From a bacterium (GTDB taxonomy: Bacteria > CSSED10-310 > JAJRTK01): a stretch of 7,215 nt of DNA. The notes beneath the pieces were generated by a model. It saw only the letters and a program-made list of their open reading frames with translations. It searched no databases and was not told the origin of the DNA. The stretch covers positions 1 to 7,215 of the forward strand of contig JAJRTK010000344.1 of NCBI GenBank assembly GCA_024278345.1, given 5' to 3'. The position numbers and the translations under genes are program-made. This document shows, piece after piece, positions 1 through 5,606 of the stretch. Position 1 is the first letter of the stretch; every line of letters begins with the position of its first letter.

Positions 1-3
1 CGG

Positions 4-214
4 CATCTTGCCGCTGGAGAAAGGGTGGCCCCACCATCTTGCCGCTGGAAAAACGGCAGCCCCAGCATCCAGCCGCTGGAAAAACGGCAGCCTCAGCATC
101 CTGCCGAAAAGGTGACACCACCATCTTGCCGCTGGAGAAAGGGTGGCAGCGGCATCCAGCCGCTGGAGAAAGGGTGGCAGCGGCATCCTGCCGCTGGAAA
201 AACGTCAGCACCGG
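4..214. repeat. 31-bp tandem palindromic repeat array, seven copies
   Basis: Seven consecutive units start with CATC at positions 4, 35, 66, 97, 122, 153 and 184. Six are 31 bp; the fourth is 25 bp after losing 6 bp. An eighth start (CATCTT at 215) decays at once. Units share CATCYTGCCGCTGGA or CATCCAGCCGCTGGA, then a purine-rich AAA stretch and GGYRGC. Unit junctions form hairpins: 147-165 pairs CAGCGGC with GCCGCTG around ATCCA, and 178-196 pairs CAGCGGCA with TGCCGCTG around TCC. The period is not a multiple of three, so all frames rotate and no protein is encoded. The array runs off the left edge, so it may be longer. It looks like a REP-type intergenic repeat. Units adjoin with no unique spacers, so it is not CRISPR. 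Confidence 0.9.
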
Positions 215-628
215 CATCTTCTTTCAAGCACATACACCATTGCGGAACGAGTGGGCGGCGGAAACCAGCCCCCGGCCGTTGCCGAGGAAGCGCGGGAAGC
301 GGAAGCGAAGCGCCGCCGTGGATTGGCCGGAGGGGCCGCGGAACGAAGCTCGGCACGCCGGAGGTCGCCCGGGCGCTCCCAACGGCGAGCCGGTGAGAGC
401 CCCGGGGCTGTTGGTTGTGGACCCGGCCGGGTTCAGGGAACGCAGGTGAGAGCCCGGGCCACCGTCTCCTTCGTGGTGGCGTGGAACCAGAAACAGAGCT
501 GCTTACAAAGGGTTGTCTCGTCCCGATCCCGGAACCCGACATAGCAGACGGGAAGTGCCTTCGATGCCCGTCGAATGCCCCCTTGCCATCCCGCCTGCCA
601 TCCTGGCGCCGGCCCGCTTGATCCAGTC
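215..628. other. Non-coding GC-rich stretch, no supported gene
   Basis: About 410 bases between the 31-bp array and the end of the minus-strand gene. Open frames exist on both strands, but their translations are low-complexity Arg/Pro/Gly text with no recognisable domain, and some run into the tandem repeats. The stretch holds two copies of GGTGAGAGCCC (392-402 and 445-455), a hairpin-capable GCCACC/GGTGGC pair near 459-481, and a short TTCGA/TCGAA stem at 560-575. No U-tract terminator is visible for the minus-strand gene that ends at 629. The region may hold a structured RNA or its remains. Confidence 0.5.
412..560 (+). promoter_or_regulatory. Possible degenerate cobalamin-riboswitch-like RNA (weak)
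   Basis: The segment AGGGAACGCAGGTGAGAGCC (436-454) matches the GGGAA-N4-GGTGNNANNCC pattern of the cobalamin riboswitch core. It is preceded by GGT and a GACCCGG/CCGGGTT hairpin, as that family has upstream of this core. A poor B12-box-like string, AGCAGACGGGAAGTGCC, lies at 542-558. The expected CCCGC-AACTGT segment is absent, and no plus-strand gene lies downstream, so it is either chance in GC-rich DNA, a remnant, or a different RNA. A second GGTGAGAGCCC at 392-402, inside CCGGTGAGAGCCCCGGGGCTG-like sequence, also resembles the core but lacks GGGAA. Confidence 0.2.
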
Positions 629-2617
629 TCAGTGGACCGGCTTCTTCGACGGCTGTTCCCAAAGTTCTCTTGGGCGCTTACGTCCGAAGCCCGGCTTGCG
701 CCGCGGAGCCGCTGCCGGCCTGGTGGCGGCCTTCACAGCGGTCTCCCGGATCATCTTCTGGTAGCGCTCCACTTGGAGCCGGTTCCATTCCTGGAAGTCC
801 GGCTCCCCGTTGCGCCGGATCAAGAGGTCCGTGTAGACGCCATGCCGCGTCAACGCCAGGCTCCCCTTGACCTGGTGGAGCGTCGCCAGCGCCACTGCCA
901 AGGGATCGCTTTCCGGAAGGCCCCGTGGGCTTTTCGAATCTTCCAATGTCCCATGAAGAGAACAACTTGCCCTCCTTCCCTCCAACCGGTAGACGCCCCC
1001 GTCGGGACATCTCACGGGCCCCAGGGCACGCATTCCACCCGTCAACGTCGCCAGCCGCTTGTCGCGGCCATCCAGCGCTCCCGCCTTCGCGATCCCCTCG
1101 AGGGCTTCCAGGCGGGCAAGGTTTCTGCGGCAGCGGGCACGGTGGCGCGCCTCCGCCTGGACCAGGATCTCGTCCCTGAGGAAGGATGCCCGGCGAAAAT
1201 CGACGCCGAAGAAAGTGTTGGCAATCGTGGGATCTTGCTTCCCGTCCGCCACGGCCCGCCGCGCTACATCGAGTTCCCGTTCCCGGTCCACCAGGCGTTG
1301 CACCAAGGCCAGGGCGTTCTGTTCGCCGCGCTCCTCTTCCGTCCCGGCTTTCGGCTCTCCGGCGCCATCCAACCCACGCCGGGAAGACGTCTGCACCATG
1401 AAGAGCCTCTCCTCTGTCAGAACGAAGAGGGGCGCTCCTGCAGCCCCCGATGCCGGGACACACAGGAGCCGGATCCCCTCCGGCAACCCTGCCTCCCGGA
1501 TGGACCAGATCTCCCTGTCCTGCATGCCCACCAGCCGCCGGAAAAATGTCGCGGCCAGCGGCGCATCCCGAACCTCCAGGCGGGCGTACGGCACGGCCGG
1601 AGCCCCATTCTCTCCACCCACCGGCGGGATCACCAGGAAATTCACCTCGCTGCCCACCCAGTCCAGCGGTCCGGCAGTCTTCAAGTCCCAGCCAAGGCTG
1701 ATCGACAGGGCCGCCAGCCATAACCGCATGGAGGACTGCCTAGTGCCGCTCCCCTCCCTGGCGAGCCCCTTCAAACTCAAATCCATGACAGCCATCGACG
1801 CCATCACCCCCGCCGAGGGCAGCATCGCTTCCCCGCCAGCCAACGCTCTCGGCGATCCAGGGCTCCACGACGAAATCCCCAAACCCCTCGAGCCCGGCCG
1901 AGGAAGCACGTAAGTCGAGAAACGCAAAGACGGCTCCAACGACACCTCGATGCCCACGGGATCAAGAAGCCTGGACCAGAATCCCCCCCTGAACTTCCGC
2001 GCGAACTGCTCGTAAGCACGCTTCTCCAAAATGGAAATCCCCGCCACTGGCGTCTTCGACAGAACCGCAGGGCGCTTCCGCCTCCCGTGATGCCCGCACC
2101 GAAAAACCGAGGCACCGCCGTCGAAAACATACCGCCCACGATGAGGACAGACTGGCCGGTAGGCCAGGTAACCCGCCGCCTCCAACGACTCCAACGAACG
2201 CAAATCCTTCCCTTCCATCCTCGACAAATCCACGGCCGAGTCCAGCATCGACAGGTTCTTCATGCAACGGTCCCGCCGCAGCACCGCAATCCGAAAACCA
2301 GGAGAAATCAAGCGCTTGTAAAACTCGCTGGAAACGAAAAGAAAACCGTCACCCCCGGGAAGAAGCGAACGCATCGCCAACAACTCCTTCTCCTCTTTCA
2401 AAGAGCGCCTACGACCTCCACCAGCATCCAACACCTGCTCCAACGACGCCAGGCTGTTGGAAAACAACCGGTACCTCCCCACCACCGCACGATACACCAA
2501 ACCGTCCATCCCCAAATCCACCACCTCGATGGAAACCCCCTCCCACTCCACCCGGTCCACCCCCCCCACCGGCCCCAGAAGACCGCCGAGCCTCGTCCCA
2601 CGCTGCCAACGCATCAT
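629..2617 (-). CDS. 3' part of split lipoprotein; two pilin-like Cys motifs
   Basis: A 662-residue frame ending at TGA 629-631. It has no signal peptide of its own and no convincing ribosome binding site before ATG 2617. It reads as the continuation of the lipoprotein frame that begins at 3377. Residues about 20-65 (GVDRVEWEG ... FSNSLASLEQVL) resemble DUF3352-like repeat proteins, from memory of such families. Two copies of a pilin-type segment are visible. Copy one has C118-x2-NL, then CPHRGRY (157-163) and C174-GHHG. Copy two has C496-x2-NL, then CPDGGVY (537-543) and C552-SLHG. The same motif series occurs in type II pseudopilin-like proteins of PVC bacteria, but here without a pilin N-terminal helix. 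Residues 330-415 form a second beta-rich module resembling the first, and the C-terminus is basic and Pro/Arg-rich. The function is unknown; an envelope or periplasmic role is inferred. As a separate ORF its true start is doubtful. Confidence 0.7.
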   Translation of the reverse strand: MMRWQRGTRLGGLLGPVGGVDRVEWEGVSIEVVDLGMDGLVYRAVVGRYRLFSNSLASLEQVLDAGGGRRRSLKEEKELLAMRSLLPGGDGFLFVSSEFYKRLISPGFRIAVLRRDRCMKNLSMLDSAVDLSRMEGKDLRSLESLEAAGYLAYRPVCPHRGRYVFDGGASVFRCGHHGRRKRPAVLSKTPVAGISILEKRAYEQFARKFRGGFWSRLLDPVGIEVSLEPSLRFSTYVLPRPGSRGLGISSWSPGSPRALAGGEAMLPSAGVMASMAVMDLSLKGLAREGSGTRQSSMRLWLAALSISLGWDLKTAGPLDWVGSEVNFLVIPPVGGENGAPAVPYARLEVRDAPLAATFFRRLVGMQDREIWSIREAGLPEGIRLLCVPASGAAGAPLFVLTEERLFMVQTSSRRGLDGAGEPKAGTEEERGEQNALALVQRLVDRERELDVARRAVADGKQDPTIANTFFGVDFRRASFLRDEILVQAEARHRARCRRNLARLEALEGIAKAGALDGRDKRLATLTGGMRALGPVRCPDGGVYRLEGRRASCSLHGTLEDSKSPRGLPESDPLAVALATLHQVKGSLALTRHGVYTDLLIRRNGEPDFQEWNRLQVERYQKMIRETAVKAATRPAAAPRRKPGFGRKRPRELWEQPSKKPVH

Positions 2618-3377
2618 CCAGCCGCCCCGGATCCAACACCTCCAGGATCAGCGTCAACTCCGGAGCAACCGACAAATAAGGGTCATCCAGAACCAGAACC
2701 AGGCTCCCCACGGCCTCCCGGTAGACCGCCCGCGACTCCTCATCACTCTCCAACCCCAACTTCTGCCCCAGCGAAAACGGCGTTCCATCCAAATGGAGAA
2801 AATCCGACAGCCGGCCCACGCTCCCCTGCCACAGACTCACGTCATCCGCCAGGCGAAGGGCTGCCGAAGCCTTCCTGAACCCCAAGTAAAGCGAGTCCAC
2901 AGGGCAAAAAAACACCGCCGGCAACTCCGGCCCCACCCCGGAACCTTGCACCAACTCCACCGAACCAAGCTCCGGACCCCGAAGACGATCCACCGACTCA
3001 CTCCACCGAACATCCCGAGCCCGCTCACCCTCCATGAGCACTTCGTCCAGCCCAAGCGTCGCCTCGACCGCCGACAACCCGCTGATCGACAACAGCTCGC
3101 CAAGGATCCACGTCCCTCCTCCTCCCGTTGCAGCTTCCGGAGCACGAGGCACCCGGATCCCCCGCCGATGCGCCGCCAGCGCCACGTAATAGGGCCAAAA
3201 ACCATCCGTTTCACCAGGCTCCAGCAACCCTGCCAATTCCCGCACCGAACCCCGAAACCCCGCCCCATCCCCCGAGCCCAACGCACCACCTCCCGCCGAC
3301 TTCGTGGAACACGCCGCCAGACAAATCATTACGGCGACACCACGCCAACCAACACGTCCCCATCTCAAACCACCCAT
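2409..3377 (-). CDS. 5' part of split lipoprotein (signal peptide and lipobox)
   Basis: A 322-residue frame. The start at ATG 3377 is supported by GGAGG (3384-3388, minus strand) with a 6-base spacer. The N-terminus has basic residues (R5, R8, R12), a hydrophobic stretch GVAVMICLAAC, and a lipobox LAAC with Cys23, so an exported lipid-anchored protein is expected. Residues about 45-263 look like an ordinary globular protein (for example LTLILEVLDPGRLDDALAAWDEAR at 241-264). After residue 264 the text turns into Gly-rich low complexity, which is what reading out of frame gives. The frame that continues the protein is that of the overlapping 2617-629 ORF. The switch falls near the eight-base homopolymer at 2560-2567. 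With seven bases there, the two parts join into one 915-residue protein. I do not recognise a named family for the N-terminal part. Confidence 0.75.
   Translation of the reverse strand: MGGLRWGRVGWRGVAVMICLAACSTKSAGGGALGSGDGAGFRGSVRELAGLLEPGETDGFWPYYVALAAHRRGIRVPRAPEAATGGGGTWILGELLSISGLSAVEATLGLDEVLMEGERARDVRWSESVDRLRGPELGSVELVQGSGVGPELPAVFFCPVDSLYLGFRKASAALRLADDVSLWQGSVGRLSDFLHLDGTPFSLGQKLGLESDEESRAVYREAVGSLVLVLDDPYLSVAPELTLILEVLDPGRLDDALAAWDEARRSSGAGGGGGPGGVGGGFHRGGGFGDGRFGVSCGGGEVPVVFQQPGVVGAGVGCWWRS
2560..2567. repeat. Eight-base C/G homopolymer at the frameshift
   Basis: C8 on the plus strand, read as G8 in the minus-strand lipoprotein gene, directly after the GGT codon for Gly270. With eight bases the upstream frame goes into Gly-rich text and stops at 2409. 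With seven bases it enters the downstream frame as GGVDRVEWEG and continues to 629. Candidate causes are a sequencing or assembly indel, a real frameshift mutation, or phase-variable or transcriptional slippage. Confidence 0.7.
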
Positions 3378-3383
3378 TCCTTG

Positions 3384-3388
3384 CCTCC
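3384..3388 (-). promoter_or_regulatory. Ribosome binding site of the lipoprotein gene
   Basis: On the minus strand, AAAAGGAGGCAAGGAATG places GGAGG six bases before ATG 3377. This decides the start and puts the lipoprotein signal at the N-terminus. Confidence 0.75.
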
Positions 3389-3449
3389 TTTTCGGAAATC
3401 ATGATGCCCGCGAAGCACACTGCTCCCAAAAGAATCGCGCCACCACTTC

Positions 3450-3466
3450 GCAGCTATCGTGCCAAC
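3450..3466 (-). promoter_or_regulatory. Candidate sigma-54 (-24/-12) promoter
   Basis: The minus strand reads TTGGCACGATAGCTGC. It matches the RpoN consensus YTGGCACG-N4-TTGC at every position except one (CTGC for TTGC). The invariant GG and GC doublets have the required spacing. The inferred transcript start is near 3438, giving a leader of about 60 bases before ATG 3377. No enhancer-binding-protein gene is in the window. A sigma-70 reading of the same place is poor. Confidence 0.5.
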
Positions 3467-3796
3467 TCATCGTTGACCAAAAAATGGCCGACAAACCGAC
3501 TAACCTGTCTCGAAAAAACACCCTGCCAACTCCGGGGTGAGGTCCGCTCGCGTCGCCCGCCATCCGGCCGGCGCCACTCGCCATTCACCACCGCCCTCAC
3601 CATCGCCCATCCCCAAGGAGACCCCCACCGCCCGACGACCGCCCCTCTTCCCGATCCCATGACCGAACACGTTCCCGAATTGTGTTACTCTGGCGCTTAC
3701 GCCAACGCGGCCAGTGCAGTTTCCCCGCCACCCCGCGGAACCTCCGTCGCTCCGCCGACGAGTCTCCTTCACCGTCGACAAGAGAGCCCACCACTC

Positions 3797-4804
3797 ATGC
3801 ACCACCCCCCAAAGAGTAACCATCAGAGTTACCCCCCCGAGAGCTCACCGGAACCTACCCACGCCTCCCCAGGAACCCGGCAGCCTCTCCGCCTGTCCGG
3901 GCTGGAGATCGCCGGGTACTGCCTGCATCTCTTGGTCCCGGCCCTGGCCGTGCCAATGCTAGGGATCCTCCTGGCCCGCGCCTGGAGGCTTTCTCCCGAT
4001 CCAAGAGCGCTCTTCCTGGGCGGGATGGGGACCGGCGCGGTCTACCTCCTGGACCGCCTCCTGGAGCCACCAGCCCCATCCCCAGAAGCCGCGCCGCCAG
4101 GATGGAATACGAGCCAGCCTTCGGGGGAAAGGGAGATCGCGCCGCCAGGATGGAATACGAGCCAGCCTTCGGGGGAAAGGGAGATCGAGTCCGCGGAGTG
4201 GCGCCAGCCTAACGATCCGGCTTCCAGGAGGTATCTCCCCGCGGGCCTCCGAAGGATCTCCTGGTGCCTCGCAGCCGGGTTCTCCTTTGCCGCTTTCTGT
4301 CTCGCCATCTCCAGCTTCTGGCGCTCATGGAAGGCGTACCTGGTCATGGGGGCGAGCCTGGGCCTTCATCGCGCGACGAAGGCTTGGCCCGCGGGGAAGA
4401 CCTTGCCCGTGGCTCTTTGTTGGACCGTGGGCGCGGTGGTTCTGCCCTTTCCCGGAGTTTCGGGCCGCTGGGAACTGTTGTGGCGCCCGGCCTCGCTGGC
4501 GGTCTTTCTCCTGGTGGCTGCCGGTTGTCTTCTCTGCGACTGCAAGGATCTGGAGCGGGATGCCGCGTCGGGAAAAAGGAACCTCTCGGTCCTCTTGGGC
4601 TTTCGCCGGACGCTCCTCTTGGCGGAGGGCCTCGCCATGGCCGCGCTGCCTTTGGCCTGGTTGGGGAGCGCCCCGCTTCTGTCGGTGACGATCCTCGGCT
4701 ACCTCGGGCTCTACTTCTGGCCAGCCGGCCTGGCCGACGGGTTCTGGGGCGCCCTGCTCACCGACGCTTTCCTGGCACTGCCGGGACTGATCGCTTGGGG
4801 GTAA
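3797..4804 (+). CDS. UbiA-like prenyltransferase-family membrane protein
   Basis: 335 residues from ATG 3797 to stop 4804. Several hydrophobic segments fit the UbiA fold: about 38-61, 71-88, 153-174, 180-192, 203-218, 231-247, 272-289 and 294-334. The second Asp-rich motif of the superfamily is clear: D248-x2-D251-x3-D255, then SGKRNLSVLLG, which matches the usual DxxxDxxxGxxTLxVxxG. The first motif (NDxxDxxxD) is reduced to YLLDRLLE (83-90), so classic isoprenoid transferase activity is doubtful. Such UbiA-like proteins are, to my knowledge, uncharacterised. Directly after it come two identical 16-residue repeats (99-114 and 115-130), an insertion in the cytosolic loop. The start is uncertain: ATG 3659 (in frame) and ATG 3956 (inside TM1) are alternatives, and no strong ribosome binding site marks 3797. 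The N-terminal 35 residues are Pro/Ser-rich. Confidence 0.7.
   Translation: MHHPPKSNHQSYPPESSPEPTHASPGTRQPLRLSGLEIAGYCLHLLVPALAVPMLGILLARAWRLSPDPRALFLGGMGTGAVYLLDRLLEPPAPSPEAAPPGWNTSQPSGEREIAPPGWNTSQPSGEREIESAEWRQPNDPASRRYLPAGLRRISWCLAAGFSFAAFCLAISSFWRSWKAYLVMGASLGLHRATKAWPAGKTLPVALCWTVGAVVLPFPGVSGRWELLWRPASLAVFLLVAAGCLLCDCKDLERDAASGKRNLSVLLGFRRTLLLAEGLAMAALPLAWLGSAPLLSVTILGYLGLYFWPAGLADGFWGALLTDAFLALPGLIAWG
4091..4186 (+). repeat. Perfect 2 x 48-bp in-frame tandem duplication
   Basis: Units 4091-4138 and 4139-4186 are identical over 48 bp, starting GCGCCGCCAGGATGG and ending GGGAGATC. Each encodes the 16 residues APPGWNTSQPSGEREI within the loop between the second and third membrane segments of the UbiA-like protein. 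Identity at the DNA level points to recent duplication or active expansion. The length keeps the reading frame. Confidence 0.95.
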
Positions 4805-4843
4805 GGGCCCGCGCATCCCGTGAGGGCAGGCAACCCCCGGAAG
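4805..4843. other. Short spacer after the UbiA-like gene
   Basis: Holds GC-rich sequence between the UbiA-like stop and the fold-back element. No U-tract intrinsic terminator is seen; termination may rely on the hairpins downstream or on Rho. Confidence 0.4.
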
Positions 4844-5190
4844 GGATTGCGCATGCGGACCTCCCGGCCCGCACGGGCCACCCGTGGGACGAGCCCCCGG
4901 CAGGGAAGGGCTTTTGCGGGTAGGGTATCAACGCAAGGCGGGACACGCACCAAAGAAACGATGCGGAGCGTCGACCATGAATGTGGGTCCATGGAGCGAT
5001 GGCTCCCTGGTGGGTGCAGGGCTTCGCCCTGCCTGGGGACCGGGGAGAGAGTCCCCGGACGGGTAACGCAAAGCGTGACCCGCTGAGTGTAGCGAGGCGT
5101 CCGCCCTGGCGCTCGAGGTTCCGCAAACCTCAAAGTGTCCCGCTTTGCGTGGATGGCCCGGGCAGGTCTCCCCGCCTGCGTGCGCATTCC
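4844..5190. repeat. Fold-back element with nested inverted repeats and hairpin cluster
   Basis: Outer arms 4844-4880 and 5154-5190 are inverted copies, 25 of 37 positions matching without gaps by hand alignment. Matches are best at the ends (GGA-T-TGCGCA and CGGGCCA). Inner arms 4931-4946 (ACGCAAGGCGGGACAC) and 5135-5150 (GTGTCCCGCTTTGCGT) match 15 of 16. A further copy of the inner motif, ACGCAAAGCGTGACCC, lies at 5066-5081 in direct orientation. Between the arms are hairpins at 4993-5006, 5016-5032 (GCAGGGC/GCCCTGC), 5040-5058 (CCGGGGA/TCCCCGG), 5061-5081 and 5115-5131, and a weaker one at 5131-5147. No coding frame and no clear target-site duplication is seen. It could be a MITE, a REP-like mosaic or a structured RNA. 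Confidence 0.55.
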
Positions 5191-5195
5191 GATCA

Positions 5196-5225
5196 TTGAC
5201 TTCTGGTAGCCAATCTGGTCGTAAT
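5196..5225 (+). promoter_or_regulatory. Sigma-70-like promoter for the yhbY operon
   Basis: TTGACT (5196-5201, 5 of 6 to the -35 consensus) and CGTAAT (5220-5225, 4 of 6 to the -10 consensus) are 18 bases apart. The predicted transcript start near 5232 gives a leader of about 48 bases before GTG 5280. It lies just outside the right arm of the fold-back element. Confidence 0.45.
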
Positions 5226-5279
5226 GGATGAACCGACTTGGCCGGGTATGGCCGAGGGCTCAAGCAGGGAGCTGACCAG

Positions 5280-5585
5280 GTGAAGCTGAAAGGGAAGGAC
5301 GCGCGATATCTTCGGGGGTTGGGCCACAAGCTCAAGCCCATCGTGACCGTGGGCAAGGAGGGACCGTCGGACGCGGTTCTGCGGGCCATCGACCTCGCCC
5401 ACGAGCACGACGAACTCTTCAAACTAAAGATCCTGGACGGCTGTCCCTACGACCGCCGGGAGGTCGCGGCCATCCTCCAGGAGAAAACCGATTCCCAGGT
5501 GGCGCAGGTTCTTGGTCGGACGCTGCTCCTCTATCGGCGCCACCCGGAAAAGCCGAAGATTCTCCTTCCGTCGGAGCGGGCTTAG
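5280..5585 (+). CDS. yhbY: YhbY/CRM-domain RNA-binding ribosome assembly protein
   Basis: 101 residues covering a single CRS1-YhbY (CRM) domain, the usual length for bacterial YhbY, which associates with the large-subunit precursor in ribosome assembly. Visible marks are KGKDARYLRGLGHKLKP at the N-terminus (4-20), the RNA-binding GxxG loop as VGKEG (24-28), the DELFKLK strand (44-50) that replaces the more common HELIKVK, and the G-x4-LYRR end (79-87). GTG 5280 is preferred: GGGAG (5267-5271) sits eight bases upstream and the family normally starts just before this K-L-x-GK segment. The in-frame ATG 5238 would add 14 residues without a ribosome binding site, and lies only a few bases after the predicted transcript start. 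The M14 peptidase gene follows after 21 bases, so the two are probably co-transcribed. Confidence 0.9.
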   Translation: MKLKGKDARYLRGLGHKLKPIVTVGKEGPSDAVLRAIDLAHEHDELFKLKILDGCPYDRREVAAILQEKTDSQVAQVLGRTLLLYRRHPEKPKILLPSERA

Positions 5586-5593
5586 AGGGCGGA

Positions 5594-5600
5594 GAGGAGG
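5594..5600 (+). promoter_or_regulatory. Strong ribosome binding site before ATG 5607
   Basis: GAGGAGG lies six bases (TTTCTC) before ATG 5607. It is a near-perfect Shine-Dalgarno sequence and the main reason to place the peptidase start here despite the long N-terminal extension. Confidence 0.6.
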
Positions 5601-5606
5601 TTTCTC

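Larger units (their letters stand above)
3378..3796. other. Divergent intergenic region
   Basis: About 420 bases between the minus-strand lipoprotein gene and the plus-strand UbiA-like gene. It contains the ribosome binding site and sigma-54-like element for the leftward gene. It is strongly C-rich on the plus strand, so long frames stay open without real coding. For the rightward gene only a weak -10-like TACTCT (about 3685-3690) is visible, with no good -35. The frame of the UbiA-like gene is open through this region and beyond, with an in-frame ATG at 3659, but the translation is Pro/Ser/Thr-rich with no ribosome binding site, so I leave it untranslated. Confidence 0.5.

Noticed and set aside
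4-214. CRISPR array
   Set aside because: Units adjoin directly with no unique spacers, and no cas gene is present.
381-560. RNase P RNA, SRP RNA or tmRNA
   Set aside because: GGTGAGAGC and GGAACCCGACATAG look faintly like RNase P segments, but the GGAGGAAAGTCC core and other hallmarks are missing; SRP and tmRNA signatures are also absent.
93-662. 189-codon minus-strand open frame across the repeats
   Set aside because: Runs through tandem repeats whose 31-bp period rotates frames; no recognisable protein content.
575-1723. 382-codon plus-strand open frame
   Set aside because: Lies opposite the minus-strand lipoprotein frame; translation is Pro/Arg/His-rich without a domain, while the minus strand shows motif-bearing protein.
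2087-3404. Long plus-strand open frames opposite the lipoprotein gene
   Set aside because: Products are Pro/Thr/His-rich low complexity caused by the C-rich strand; no ribosome binding sites or domains.
3685-3690. TACTCT as -10 of a promoter for the UbiA-like gene
   Set aside because: No acceptable -35 at proper spacing; too weak to list.
3128-3796. Long N-terminal extension of the UbiA-like protein
   Set aside because: The frame is open only because the strand is C-rich; it overlaps the opposing gene and its translation is low complexity.
4866-4879. Intrinsic terminator for the UbiA-like gene (GGCCCG/CGGGCC stem)
   Set aside because: The stem is not followed by a T-tract and has almost no loop.
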